In this document: positions 1-9,017 of the stretch, in pieces | Layout: every line of letters begins with the position of its first letter | Position numbering within the stretch: the first letter of the stretch is position 1 | Assembly: GCA_002298165.1 (NCBI GenBank) | Contig: DBMI01000071.1 | Location: 3,780 to 45,235, forward strand | Source of the DNA: Desulfarculales bacterium UBA702 | Lineage (GTDB): Bacteria; Desulfobacterota; Syntrophobacteria; Syntrophobacterales; Syntrophobacteraceae | Direction: 5' to 3' | Length of the DNA stretch: 41,456 nt | Program-made: the position numbers and the translations under genes | The notes under the pieces: generated by a model | The model's input: only the letters and a program-made list of their open reading frames with translations | What the model was told of the DNA's origin: nothing | Database searches by the model: none

Positions 1-100
1 CCCTCCCGCCAGGGGAGGGGAGCGTTCGTTCAATTTCCGCTGTCCCTGTCTCGATTCCGCTATCTGAGCAACAGCCGTCCCAACCGTGCCATCCCCATGC
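1..100. repeat. GC-rich intergenic repeat at left edge
   Basis: The window opens inside a palindromic block of the type CCCTCCC-N-GGGGAGGGG. The following sequence (attccgct, then gcaacagcc) resembles the one near 34220-34290, where the same palindrome is also followed by gagc and a gcaacagcc motif. No gene is visible in positions 1-242; the rest of this stretch looks like decayed repeat sequence. Confidence 0.55.
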
Positions 101-242
101 GTCTGACTGGAGCATGGCGGCCATCGGGAGACCCGCGTCAAAACGGAAGGTGCCATACCGCTAGACCCGCCACATCCCGCGTTTCTCCTGGATTAAGGCA
201 CTAAAAGCATAAACAAGGATTTTACAAGCCCTGCATTATAAC

Positions 243-1235
243 TCATAACAGGCCGATTCCAATCTGTGCAACCCTCGCTGCGCCTATTAATGCGGCGCTG
301 TCGCCAAGAGAGGCGCGGTGGACCAGGGCGAGTTCGGGGTCAAGCATCGATAAGCTTTGCGAAAGGCTTGCTTGTAGAGGTTCGATGAAAAGATCCCATG
401 CCGCGCTCACCCCTCCGCCAATGACCGCGTTGCGGATGCCGAGAACTGTAAAGATATTCGATATCGCAATCCCCAACGCCCATCCCAGCTTCTCGAAAAG
501 GGCAATTGAGAGCGGATCGCCGTTTTTTGCGCACTCGTACATGGAGCCCGAGCTAAGCGCCCGCTCGCGCCAAAGGTCGTAGAGTGGTCCACTTTGTGCC
601 CCAATTGCCGTTAAAAGCCTCTCGGCGCCGGTAACCAGCCCCCGTGCCGAAGCAAAGGCTTCGAGGCATCCTTTGGACCCGCAGGGGCACCTGGGGCCTT
701 CCGGCTCGATTATCATGTGTCCGATCTCACCGCAAAACCCGAGACCATCTCCCTCCCACAAAGTGCCGCCAAGGATTAAGCACCCGCCGGTTCCGGTGCC
801 AAGCGTGATACCTGCCCAGTTTTCCATGCCCATAGCGGCCCCGGCGAAGCCCTCACCCAGACCGAAGACGTTTGCATCATTTTCCATGAAAACGGGAATT
901 TTTGTCCTTTCGCGCAACTCGTCTCCGAGTGGATATCCGTCCAGGGGGGGAAGATTGGGGGAAAAAAGAACCGTTCCGGCCCTGTCGATCTTCCCGGCTA
1001 CACCGAGGCCTATAGCCTGGACGTGGAGCTTGTTTTTGCGCGCGGCGCGGGCGAGGCTTACGCATTGTGCGGCAAGGCTTTCCGATACCGCCTCGGCCCC
1101 CAGATCGATCCGCACATCTATTTTTCTCGAATCGAGTATCTTCCCGCCGGGATCAACAAGTGCGACCCTCAGGTTAGTCCCGCCCATGTCCACACCTATA
1201 TAGACATTATCACCTGCTTTTTCGTTTACGCTCAT
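243..1235 (-). CDS. glk: ROK-family glucokinase
   Basis: Predicted sugar kinase of the ROK family (330 aa), most likely phosphorylating glucose to glucose-6-phosphate in the cytoplasm. Visible motifs in order are the N-terminal phosphate-binding loop GVDMGGTNLRVALVD (about residues 14-28), the sugar-binding and catalytic segment FMENDANVFGLGE (about 115-128), the glycine-rich LGTGTGGCLILGG, and the ROK zinc signature GEIGH followed by CPCGSKGCLE. The zinc-binding His and Cys residues are intact. It is the last gene of a minus-strand run, 33 nt after an unknown gene and close to a CBS-ACT gene. ROK members also phosphorylate fructose, mannose or amino sugars, and no repressor-type helix-turn-helix precedes the kinase domain, so a kinase is favoured; glucose specificity is inferred from family resemblance. 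Confidence 0.88.
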   Translation of the reverse strand: MSVNEKAGDNVYIGVDMGGTNLRVALVDPGGKILDSRKIDVRIDLGAEAVSESLAAQCVSLARAARKNKLHVQAIGLGVAGKIDRAGTVLFSPNLPPLDGYPLGDELRERTKIPVFMENDANVFGLGEGFAGAAMGMENWAGITLGTGTGGCLILGGTLWEGDGLGFCGEIGHMIIEPEGPRCPCGSKGCLEAFASARGLVTGAERLLTAIGAQSGPLYDLWRERALSSGSMYECAKNGDPLSIALFEKLGWALGIAISNIFTVLGIRNAVIGGGVSAAWDLFIEPLQASLSQSLSMLDPELALVHRASLGDSAALIGAARVAQIGIGLL

Positions 1236-1268
1236 GGATTGGCGTTCCTCTGATTCAAAGGACGGTGC

Positions 1269-1871
1269 TCATTTCGCCTGAAAGGATTTGGGAATGTAGA
1301 AGACATATTCCCGGCAAAGAAGGTCGAACTGATGGTTGGCCTCCTTTTCGATAAGCAACAGCAGGTCCTTAAGTGACGAGGCCCCCTGGACCGCATTCAA
1401 AAACAGGTTCGGGTTGTAGTGCTGTGGATAGATGGGAAGAAGAAAGCCCTGCACGCTTCCTTTCCATGCGACCCCGAGCTTTTCGCGCTCCTCGGTTATT
1501 ATCTTGAAAAACCGCCGAACGAGGTCTGTTCGAAGAATAGGGGAGTGGGCGCGTGTTATGCATTCCATGAGACCCGCCAAGCGGTAGAGCCTGCGCATCC
1601 GGGCTTCATCGTGTCGAAACCGGAAGAGCCACAGGGCGGTAAAGTGGTAGCCCGCATCGAGTGTAAAATGGTTGGGGACAAGGGATATAAAAGGCCTGTC
1701 CTGTGCCTGATGAATTTTTTGGCGCTGTGCCTCGAATCGTCCGGATGCTTCGCGTGTACAAAGAACGGAGTGGGCGGCAAGCCAGTCGCCCTTGCGAAAT
1801 TCGAGCGGATGAGGGGAAATGAGGTTACTTGCCGGCTTCAGCCTGCTTGATAAGTCGATAATATCGGCCAT
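1269..1871 (-). CDS. Conserved-looking hypothetical protein (200 aa)
   Basis: Not recognised as a named family. The 200-aa product is soluble: there is no signal peptide and no membrane segment. It is rich in aromatic residues and histidine/arginine (HFTLDAGYHFTALWLFRF; HYNPNLFL) and looks mostly helical, with a helical C-terminus. The start is supported by a GGAAAAGA ribosome-binding site just before ATG. It sits between the CBS-ACT gene (27 nt upstream in the direction of transcription) and the glucokinase gene (33 nt downstream), so the three are probably co-transcribed. The codon pattern looks like that of its neighbours. A role in small-molecule sensing or sugar metabolism would be guesswork. 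Confidence 0.7.
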   Translation of the reverse strand: MADIIDLSSRLKPASNLISPHPLEFRKGDWLAAHSVLCTREASGRFEAQRQKIHQAQDRPFISLVPNHFTLDAGYHFTALWLFRFRHDEARMRRLYRLAGLMECITRAHSPILRTDLVRRFFKIITEEREKLGVAWKGSVQGFLLPIYPQHYNPNLFLNAVQGASSLKDLLLLIEKEANHQFDLLCREYVFYIPKSFQAK

Positions 1872-1898
1872 TCTTTTCCGATTTCTCAGCCGCAGCCG

Positions 1899-2573
1899 TC
1901 AGGACCTGTCCAGGTAGGGTTCGAGGTCCTCCACGTATTGGGTAAGGACCTTGTAGCCCTTGCTCCTAAGCATATCGACGGCCTCCTGGAACCGGGTAGT
2001 CCCGATGCGCATCATTATCTGCCACTGGTCTTTGTAGCCGGGAATAGGAATGGTAAGGATGCTCCTGATATTTATGCCTGCCTGATGTAAAAGTTGGCCG
2101 ATCTCGGCAAGAAGGCCGATCCTGTCCGTCGTTATTAGCGAGAGCCGCTGAGAGTCTATGCCAAGACCGATGGCGGTAAGGAGCACTTCGGTCAGGTCCG
2201 CGGTCGTAATGATCCCCACAAGCTTGCCCTCATTTACCACCGGAAGAGCGCCAATCCTTTTGTCGTGAATGATCATTGCCGCCCGCTCGATGTGCATGTC
2301 TGGGCTGGCAGTTATAATGTCGCGCCTCATTACCGTCCCGACAGTAAGCTTCTGAAGAACATAGGTAAGTTCGTGGACGCTAAGAGTTGTTGCCGGAGAT
2401 GCCCAGGCTTCCTTCAGGTCGCGATCGGTCACCAGGCCCACCAGATTGGCCTTGCCGTCGGTTACCGGAAGGTGCGAGATACTTTGAGCATCCATTATCT
2501 CCCGGGCCTTAAAAAGGGTGGTCTCGGGACTTACGGTTCGAAGATCGGTCTTCATGTACCAGCCGACATACAT
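1899..2573 (-). CDS. CBS-pair and ACT domain protein (AcuB-like)
   Basis: Predicted cytoplasmic regulatory protein of 224 aa. Two CBS motifs are visible: residues about 8-60 (TVSPETTLFKAREIMD, then SHLPVTD and LVGLVTDRDL) and about 80-130 (IITASPDMHIERAAMIIHD, then GALPVV and LVGIITTADL). A C-terminal ACT domain follows at about 140-205 (SLITTDRIGLLAEIGQLLHQ, a regulatory amino-acid-binding fold). CBS pairs usually bind adenosine nucleotides, so the protein probably senses energy state or a small ligand; its partner is unknown. The open frame extends 12 codons further upstream, but ATG at 2573 is chosen because AAGGAGGGG lies immediately before it and the protein then begins MYVGWYM, typical for the family. 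It precedes the unknown gene and glk at short spacing. Confidence 0.87.
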   Translation of the reverse strand: MYVGWYMKTDLRTVSPETTLFKAREIMDAQSISHLPVTDGKANLVGLVTDRDLKEAWASPATTLSVHELTYVLQKLTVGTVMRRDIITASPDMHIERAAMIIHDKRIGALPVVNEGKLVGIITTADLTEVLLTAIGLGIDSQRLSLITTDRIGLLAEIGQLLHQAGINIRSILTIPIPGYKDQWQIMMRIGTTRFQEAVDMLRSKGYKVLTQYVEDLEPYLDRS

Positions 2574-2698
2574 GCCGCCCCTCCTTTTGTGCTGTCTTTG
2601 TTTATGCAAGAATAGTGAATATCCTGGGGGAGTTCAATTGAAAATGTCGATCATGCGGGTTGCGGGTCGGGGTACTAAGGCTCCGTTCCCAGTCTTCC

Positions 2699-3361
2699 TT
2701 ATTCCATTTTCTGTTCCCTTGCCTGCATTACGGTTGCATCAACCGGGCATACGCTTACGCAGAGTCCGCAGCCAAGGCATTCGGTTTCATCGTAGGCGAG
2801 GACGCCCTCGTTGAACTGCCTTGCTTCGAAGGGGCAGCGTTCCGCGCAGGCGCCGCAGTTTATGCACTCGCCGCTGTCGGTTTTGGCGATGTATTCGGAT
2901 CTTGCGACAAGGTCTTTGCGACTGCAAATTTTGAGGATCTGCAGGTCATGGCAGCAGCATGGGCAGCAACTGCAAAGGGCGAATACTTCGTGGTGGGGCA
3001 TATAGAGGCTTAAATGTACCAGGCCGTTTTCGTCGGCTTTCTTGAGCACCTGGATTGCTTCGGGAAGGGTGATATGGCTCGCCGTACCCTTTTCGACGAA
3101 CTTATCACCCGATTCGTTCAGTATGAGGCAGACCTCAAGCGGTTTGTCGCACCTGGAATAGTGCTCCCTGCACATGCAGTTCTGGAGAGCTATTGAGCGG
3201 GCCGATTCAAGTATTGTCCTGACCTGCTCGGAGGGAAGGACCCATTGTTTAGCTTCAAAAGACTCGCTTACGGGGACAACTTTCGATGAAAAAGATATTC
3301 TTCCGGTAGCCAGCCATTTATCGTACCTGACCAGTCTTTCATTCAGGAAATCGTCGTCCAT
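2699..3361 (-). CDS. 4Fe-4S ferredoxin-type protein
   Basis: Iron-sulfur protein of 220 aa with two C-terminal 4Fe-4S motifs, CINCGACAERCP and CLGCGLCVSVCP, enough for two cubane clusters as in bacterial ferredoxins. The N-terminal two thirds adds unusual cysteine clusters: CMCREHYSRC near residue 64 and CSCCPCCC near 130, which could hold a further metal centre. It most likely transfers electrons between redox enzymes in an anaerobe; the partner is not evident from its neighbours (mreB upstream, CBS-ACT downstream). No signal peptide. ATG at 3361 is chosen over an upstream in-frame start because CAGGTG lies just before it and the product starts with an acidic, family-like MDDDF. Confidence 0.85.
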   Translation of the reverse strand: MDDDFLNERLVRYDKWLATGRISFSSKVVPVSESFEAKQWVLPSEQVRTILESARSIALQNCMCREHYSRCDKPLEVCLILNESGDKFVEKGTASHITLPEAIQVLKKADENGLVHLSLYMPHHEVFALCSCCPCCCHDLQILKICSRKDLVARSEYIAKTDSGECINCGACAERCPFEARQFNEGVLAYDETECLGCGLCVSVCPVDATVMQAREQKME

Positions 3362-3416
3362 GATAACACCTGGGTAAAATGCAGTTGAGCGTGAGCGAAC
3401 CAATCAGGAGGTGTTT

Positions 3417-4439
3417 TTAATTTATAAAAACGTTCCTGTAGAAATCCACGTGCTCGATTACCGAGCCGGCGCCTCTTGCGACGGCGGTGAGAGGATCGTC
3501 CGCTATATTTACTTTCAGGCTCGTGCTCTGCTGAAGAAGCTTATCAAGGCCTTTGAGAAGGGCGCCGCCTCCAGCAAGCCAAAATCCATTATCGTGAATG
3601 TCCGCGGCAAGGTCTGGAGGAGTTTTTTCGAGTGCCCGCTTGACGGCTTCAACTATTGCCAGGATTGGCTCCTTGATCGCTTCACGAACCTCTTCGTCGC
3701 AGACCGAAAAGGTCTTGGGTATCCCGGTCAGGATTTCCTTGCCGGTTATATCGATCTTTTCGGGCACCTCCGGCGCCATGGCGCTTCCGATTCTCATCTT
3801 TACCGATTCCGCAAGCACCTCGGATATGATCATTTGGCGCTCTCGCTGCATGTAGCGAAGTATCGCCTCGTTGGCCTCATCCCCTGCAACTCTTACCGAT
3901 TCGGAGTAAGCTACGGCAAACATCGAGATAATCGCAACCTCGGTCGTTCCTCCGCCGATGTCCACCACCATATTGCCCAAGGGTTTATCGATTGGAAGCC
4001 CCGCACCGATTGCAGCAGCCATCGGTTCTTCGACAAGATGAATGTAGCGTGCTCCAGCCTGCTCGGCAGCCTCGATTACCGCACGTTTTTCAACAGATGT
4101 AATTCCGGTGGGCACCGCAACAACCAGCCTCGGTCGGAATATCTGGCGTTTTCTAAGTACCTTGGCGAGGAAATACTTGATCATTACCGCCGTTACTTCA
4201 AAATCGGCGATAACCCCGTCTTTTAGAGGCCGGATCGTGACCACCCTTTGTCCGTGCCTGCCGATAATATTTCTGGCCTCCTGCCCGACCGCTATTACCT
4301 GGTGTGTGTCCTGGTTAATGGCCACAACCGATGGTTCATTCAGGACCACGCCTTTTCCGCGCATGTAGATGAGCGTATTTGCCGTGCCAAGGTCCATTGC
4401 CAGGTCTTGTGAAAAATATGAAGAAAGCCATTTAAGCAT
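3417..4439 (-). CDS. mreB: Rod shape-determining protein MreB
   Basis: Actin-like ATPase (340 aa, full family length) that forms membrane-associated filaments guiding lateral peptidoglycan synthesis. Phosphate-1 motif DLGTANTLIYMRGKGVVL lies at about residues 17-34, phosphate-2 VVDIGGGTTEVAII at about 160, and the adenosine motif GFWLAGGGALLKGLD near 285. The N-terminus MLKWLSSYF can act as an amphipathic membrane anchor. The usual mreC and mreD partners do not follow; downstream is a 4Fe-4S protein and upstream a GAF protein. The segment near residue 210 (AESVKMRIGS) departs from the common KxxIGSAYP form, so this may be a second MreB copy rather than the mreBCD one. The start is supported by AAAGGCTGACGC before ATG. 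Confidence 0.93.
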   Translation of the reverse strand: MLKWLSSYFSQDLAMDLGTANTLIYMRGKGVVLNEPSVVAINQDTHQVIAVGQEARNIIGRHGQRVVTIRPLKDGVIADFEVTAVMIKYFLAKVLRKRQIFRPRLVVAVPTGITSVEKRAVIEAAEQAGARYIHLVEEPMAAAIGAGLPIDKPLGNMVVDIGGGTTEVAIISMFAVAYSESVRVAGDEANEAILRYMQRERQMIISEVLAESVKMRIGSAMAPEVPEKIDITGKEILTGIPKTFSVCDEEVREAIKEPILAIVEAVKRALEKTPPDLAADIHDNGFWLAGGGALLKGLDKLLQQSTSLKVNIADDPLTAVARGAGSVIEHVDFYRNVFIN

Positions 4440-4512
4440 GCGTCAGCCTTTTCGTTTTTTAGGTGCGGATCGAGCGCAAAGTCTATAGGCAACGGACAGG
4501 CTGGTCAACAAA

Positions 4513-5958
4513 TTATGATCCGGCTTTAGCTGGTTTCATGCGAAAGGCATCAAATAACCGCTGATGGACAAGAGGCCAGAGATCTTCAGTTTTGGCGGAA
4601 TCCTGGGGGTACCCGGCGGATGCTGTAAATGATTGCAGCTTTATTCCCTTTACGCCCTTAAGGGCAAGCCTTCCGTAGTCGGCAAGTTCTTCGAGCAGCC
4701 CGTCGGCATCCTGGAACGTGGTTTCCGGGAAAAGGACTCCGAAGCGGTTTTCGGCAAGCTGCCCCACCAGCACACCCGAAGGAAGGGCTTCGCAAAGTCT
4801 TGATGCTATTTCTCTTTGCAGTTGCCGAATTCTTCTGGGTGTTGCCTTTGTTGAAAGGATCTGCCAGGGCTCGAACTGGATCAGCCCAAGGGTAAACGGG
4901 GCGGCTGACTGCATGGAGGCGGCGAGGAGCCCTTCGACCCGGGACTCGAATGCCTGGGCGTTGAAAAGCCCGGTGCAGATATCATAGGAGTGCAGGGCGT
5001 CGTTTTCTTCTTTGTAGTAGATTTGTTCGAGCAGCAGTTGCAAAAAATGAAAGGCGTGAACCACGGCCTGCTCCGACTCGGTTATCCATTCGAGGGATGT
5101 TCTGGAAAGAAACGCCAGGACCAGTTCATAGCCAAGACTTGTCTGAGCGGGTATCCCCCACAAAGTTCCATGATGGGGGAGGTTCTCGGTGGTGGAAAAA
5201 AGAAAGTGATCGGGAGTATCGGGGTTCATGCGAAGAATGAGAAGGTTCTTTTTATTTTGAAGGATCCACCCGATAAGCCCCTGTTTTACCTGAAAATTCT
5301 GGTTAATAAGACCCCTGGGTGTATTTGCGGTACACCCAAGGAGCTTGTAGGTTTTCCGTTCAGGTTCCTTGAACGCGAGGAATCCGTATTCGGTCCCGAG
5401 CAACTGAGAAAGCTCGCTTACAAAGGTCTGACAGTAGTTCTCGAGTGCGTAGCCCTTGAATGCTATATCATCGAGGCGCCCCCACAGATCGAATACCTTT
5501 GAGAGTCTTTCCTGCTCAACGGAGCCTTCCCGTTCACGAAGCAGCTTGCCGAGAAGATCGGCGACCTCGATGATCCATTTCTGCTGCTTGTCGTTAAAGC
5601 CCCAGCCGTACTTGGTATCCACATACAAGACCCCGGCGCCCCCGGCCACCGGTGCGGCATAGAGACCCTTTATGTGCGATTCTCCCTCACGGTAGAAGGG
5701 AAGTGTGAGGGTAAGGGAAGTCGTTGCTTCGTGGAGCTTTTCGAAATGGATTGTTTGTCCCACTTTTTGGACCTGGGAGAGTATCCCGCTCTGTTCAAGG
5801 GGCAGCGAAACGGAGGGTGGTATGAACTTGCTGAGGCTCTGTATCGCTGAGAGTTCAAGGCGGCGCTCTCTTGGATCGAAAATGAAAAAAGCCGTGGTAT
5901 AAGCTTCAAGAATGTTGCTAAGCAGGCTTACAAGCGGTTGGTAGGGATTTTGTTCCAT
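4513..5958 (-). CDS. GAF-domain protein with degenerate GGDEF domain
   Basis: Predicted cytoplasmic signalling protein of 481 aa. The N-terminal ~150 residues and the region about 155-310 each look like GAF-type sensor modules (for example YGFLAFKEPE, then LIGWILQNKK). The C-terminal ~130 residues keep the layout of a diguanylate cyclase domain (YDICTGLFNAQAFESRVE; RLCEALP; LVGQLAENRFGVLFPET) but the GGDEF active-site loop reads LAENRF, so catalysis is unlikely and a sensory or nucleotide-binding role is inferred. The open frame continues to 6144; ATG at 5958 (MEQNPYQPL) is preferred because the upstream 62 residues have no family character and include proline/glycine-rich repeats, though no strong ribosome-binding site marks it. 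The divergent gap to mutL carries a 12-bp direct repeat (AAAATCCGGTGC at 6084 and 6120). Confidence 0.72.
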   Translation of the reverse strand: MEQNPYQPLVSLLSNILEAYTTAFFIFDPRERRLELSAIQSLSKFIPPSVSLPLEQSGILSQVQKVGQTIHFEKLHEATTSLTLTLPFYREGESHIKGLYAAPVAGGAGVLYVDTKYGWGFNDKQQKWIIEVADLLGKLLREREGSVEQERLSKVFDLWGRLDDIAFKGYALENYCQTFVSELSQLLGTEYGFLAFKEPERKTYKLLGCTANTPRGLINQNFQVKQGLIGWILQNKKNLLILRMNPDTPDHFLFSTTENLPHHGTLWGIPAQTSLGYELVLAFLSRTSLEWITESEQAVVHAFHFLQLLLEQIYYKEENDALHSYDICTGLFNAQAFESRVEGLLAASMQSAAPFTLGLIQFEPWQILSTKATPRRIRQLQREIASRLCEALPSGVLVGQLAENRFGVLFPETTFQDADGLLEELADYGRLALKGVKGIKLQSFTASAGYPQDSAKTEDLWPLVHQRLFDAFRMKPAKAGS

Positions 5959-6235
5959 ATGGAAAGCTCGCTTATCGGTAAAAACCTGCGGGGATTTTAA
6001 AAAAATCATCCCGAAAATAAGTTTCGCAGGATTAGTTTCTGGTATGATTGGAATGGATAGTGGACCGATAGAGATTCCCCCGGAAAATCCGGTGCCCCGC
6101 CCCATGGACGCCGGCAGCCAAAATCCGGTGCTCCGCGTCTTCAAGGGTGTAGCAATGGGTGGTCGAATCCCTGCATACTGGAATGAAATTCATCTGTCAA
6201 TAGATTAAGAAACAGGTTCCACCGGGGCTTTTTAT

Positions 6236-8044
6236 ATGAGTAAGATAGCGATTTTACCAGATATTCTGTGTAACCAGATTGCCGCAGGCGAGGTGGTGGA
6301 ACGCCCTGCCGCAGTGGCAAAGGAACTGATTGAAAACAGCATCGACGCGGGAAGTTCCAGGATAACGGTCAGCCTCCTTCACGGCGGTCGAAAAGAGGTG
6401 AGTGTAATCGACAACGGCTGCGGCATGCATCCCGATGACGCACTCCTTGCAATCGAGCGCCACGCAACGAGCAAAATAAGATCGTCGGATGATCTTCAGG
6501 CTATAGCAACTCTTGGGTTTCGCGGCGAGGCACTGCCCAGCATAGCCTCCGTTTCCCGTTTTGAGCTGGTAACACGCGAGCACGATGCAGTTTCCGGAAT
6601 CCAGATCCGAATCGAGGGTGGGGTGCTTAGGGATGTTCGGGATAAGGGGTGCGCACCCGGAACACAGGTGATCGTCAGGGACCTTTTTCATAACCTTCCG
6701 GCCCGCCGCAAGTTTATGAGAACTCCTGAAACGGAGCTTTCATATATCACCGACCTTTTCCTGAGGACCGCTCTATCCCGGCCGGAAATCCACCTTCAAT
6801 TGATAAGCGAAGAAAAACAGTTATATGATTTCCCGAAAACAACGGGTGTTGCCCAGAGGGCGGGGCAGGCACTGGGAATAGATGTGGTCAGGTCGTTTAC
6901 TCCCCTGGAATTCGAAAGAAACGGCGTGAGAGTATCGGGTTGTGTCGCATCCCCCAATGTTCAAAGGACAAACAGCCAGTCCCTTTTTCTTTTCGTAAAC
7001 GGCCGCCCCGTCTGGGACAGGCTCCTTCAAAGGACAGTCCTTACAGCCTACGAGGCGCTTCTTCCCAGGGGAAAATACCCGGTTGCATTAATCTATATCG
7101 ATATCAGTCCTTCGGGCGTCGATGTAAATGTCCATCCTGCAAAGCGGGAAATCCGCTTCAAAAACCCCGGCGAAGTACTTCCGGTAGTGCGCGAGGCAAT
7201 GATGGGAGCACTGGCTTCGGCCAGGCCGAAGACCAGCTTCTCCCAGGGTTTCGCCGGCCAATATCCTTCAGCATACCGCGCTCCATTCCAAACTCCAGTG
7301 GTGATGGAGAGGCAGGCTCCCTTTAATTCCCGCCCACAAACGGGCTTTGTTGGAGAAGATGCTCCCAAAAGTGCAGATTTCAGCAGTGCAGGTAATGTCG
7401 TCCCCGAACCGGCGGAAAATCCCGAGCCAGCGGAACCCATCGACCCACTCGACGAGGTATTACCCGAGTTCTCCTTTGCCTCTCTCCGGGTAATCGGACA
7501 GCTCGCAAATTCCTACATAATCCTGGAGTCCCCTGACGGGCTGGTTATGATTGACCAGCATGCCGCGCACGAGAGGGTGCTCTTTAATGCACTTTGCTCG
7601 AAATCGGCCCGCCCCGCCGGCCAGCGTCTCGCCATCCCCGCTATCGTTCACCTCATGCCAAAGGAGGCCGCGCAGCTTAAAAGAATGCTAAGGGACCTCG
7701 ATCAGGCCGGGTTCGAAATAGAGCCCTTCGGAGGATCGAGCTTTGCGATACACTCACTTCCGGCGATACTTTCCGGCATATCCCCCGAGGAGATTATTCG
7801 AGACCTTATCAGTGCTCCTCCGGATACAACGCGCTCCGGTGATATGGGCCTGCTTAGAAGCCTTGCCAAACTTGCCGCCTGCCATGGGGCATTAAAAGCC
7901 GGGCAGAGGCTGAAAGAAGAGGAAATCCTGGCACTTCTCGAAGCGCTCGATAAAACCGAATCCCCCTTTACCTGTCCACATGGACGGCCCCTCTGGGTTA
8001 TTCTTTCCCATGACCAGATCCTGCGTCTTTTCAAAAGAAGCTGA
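6236..8044 (+). CDS. mutL: DNA mismatch repair protein MutL
   Basis: Mismatch repair mediator of 602 aa. The N-terminal GHKL ATPase has IAAGEVVERPAAVAKELIEN (start about residue 15), DNGCGM, and TLGFRGEALPSIASVS. The C-terminal dimerisation and endonuclease domain has DQHAAHERVLFN near 440, ACHGALKAG near 545 and CPHGRP near 580. These C-terminal motifs indicate a MutL with intrinsic nicking activity, as in bacteria lacking MutH. The final Glu of the DQHA-x2-E-x4-E metal motif is Asn here. The linker (about residues 340-405) is proline-rich and poorly conserved, as usual. The gene overlaps miaA by 35 nt in another frame, a mutL-miaA pairing seen in many bacteria. The ribosome-binding site is weak (ACCGGGG). 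Confidence 0.95.
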   Translation: MSKIAILPDILCNQIAAGEVVERPAAVAKELIENSIDAGSSRITVSLLHGGRKEVSVIDNGCGMHPDDALLAIERHATSKIRSSDDLQAIATLGFRGEALPSIASVSRFELVTREHDAVSGIQIRIEGGVLRDVRDKGCAPGTQVIVRDLFHNLPARRKFMRTPETELSYITDLFLRTALSRPEIHLQLISEEKQLYDFPKTTGVAQRAGQALGIDVVRSFTPLEFERNGVRVSGCVASPNVQRTNSQSLFLFVNGRPVWDRLLQRTVLTAYEALLPRGKYPVALIYIDISPSGVDVNVHPAKREIRFKNPGEVLPVVREAMMGALASARPKTSFSQGFAGQYPSAYRAPFQTPVVMERQAPFNSRPQTGFVGEDAPKSADFSSAGNVVPEPAENPEPAEPIDPLDEVLPEFSFASLRVIGQLANSYIILESPDGLVMIDQHAAHERVLFNALCSKSARPAGQRLAIPAIVHLMPKEAAQLKRMLRDLDQAGFEIEPFGGSSFAIHSLPAILSGISPEEIIRDLISAPPDTTRSGDMGLLRSLAKLAACHGALKAGQRLKEEEILALLEALDKTESPFTCPHGRPLWVILSHDQILRLFKRS

Positions 8045-8978
8045 ATTACAGCCCGAAGCGCCCCTGGTGCTTCTTGCCGGAGCGACTGCATCGGGGAAGT
8101 CTTTGCTCGCCATGGAGCTTTGTGCAAGGCTTGGCGCGGAAATAGTAAACGCCGATTCCATGCAGGTCTACCGCCGAATGGACATCGGCACCGCAAAACC
8201 ATCCCCGGGAGATCGGGAAGTCGTAGCTCACCACCTGATAGACGTTGCCGACCCAGATGAATCTTTCGATGCGGCAAGGTACATGGAACTTGCGCGTCCA
8301 GCGGTGGATTCGGTAAGGAAAAGGGGCAAGACAGCCCTGGTCGTCGGCGGAACGGGTCTATACATGAAAGTGCTTACCCGTGGGATATGCCGGGTGCCAC
8401 CAAGTGATCCGGGTATAAAGGAAGAGCTTTTGGCAGACGAGCGGAGGCTCGGGTTGGCAAATCTTTTCACGGAGCTTTCACTGGCGGACACAAAGGCTGC
8501 CTCCCGCATCCATCCCCACGACCGGCAGCGCATATTGAGGGCGCTCGAGGTCTATCGAATAACCGGCGTGCCCCTTACTGCTTACCAGCAGGAGCACGGA
8601 TTCGCGGATATCGAGCTTTCGGCCATAAAGATTTTCATCTACCGCGAAAGGGCGGAACTCTATGAGCGAATAGACAGACGGGTTGATGAAATGATCTCGC
8701 AGGGTCTGGAAGAGGAGGTAAGGGGGCTCATTTCGATGGGCTATAGCCCGGAGCTGAAATCCATGCAGTCGCTCGGCTACAAACAGATGGCTCGCTATAT
8801 CGAGGGCGAGCTTTCGATGGATGAAGCCGTCTACCAGATAAAGCGGGATACCCGCCATTATGCCAAGCGACAGATGACCTGGTTCAGAACGGACCCAGAA
8901 TTTGGATGGTATAGAGCCGATGATATCCCGGGGATAATTTCAAGGATAAAGGAGTGCAATTTGACAGGTTTGGGTTGA
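8010..8978 (+). CDS. miaA: tRNA dimethylallyltransferase MiaA
   Basis: Transfers a dimethylallyl group to N6 of A37 in tRNAs that read codons starting with U, the first step to i6A/ms2i6A. The 322-aa product has a P-loop GATASGKS near residue 26, the NADSMQVYRRMDIGTAKP substrate motif, VGGTGLYMK, the HPHDRQRILRALEVYRITG segment, and C-terminal KRDTRHYAKRQMTWFR. Length matches the family. ATG at 8010 is chosen: the frame opens at 7980 but starting at 8010 leaves a short family-like leader; no strong ribosome-binding site is seen, consistent with translational coupling to mutL, whose end it overlaps. A terminator follows at 9018. Confidence 0.94.
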   Translation: MTRSCVFSKEAELQPEAPLVLLAGATASGKSLLAMELCARLGAEIVNADSMQVYRRMDIGTAKPSPGDREVVAHHLIDVADPDESFDAARYMELARPAVDSVRKRGKTALVVGGTGLYMKVLTRGICRVPPSDPGIKEELLADERRLGLANLFTELSLADTKAASRIHPHDRQRILRALEVYRITGVPLTAYQQEHGFADIELSAIKIFIYRERAELYERIDRRVDEMISQGLEEEVRGLISMGYSPELKSMQSLGYKQMARYIEGELSMDEAVYQIKRDTRHYAKRQMTWFRTDPEFGWYRADDIPGIISRIKECNLTGLG

Positions 8979-9017
8979 GCAGAGAGAGAATTCCGCGGGA
9001 ATCCTCTTGAAACGAGC

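Noticed and set aside
3411..4226. Long plus-strand frame opposite mreB
   Set aside because: It is antisense to a clear MreB and shows no family character; high-GC coding regions commonly give such open frames.
6140..6180. A tRNA-like TTC-arm (GGTCGAATCCC) before mutL
   Set aside because: No acceptor, anticodon or D-arm pairing could be built around it.
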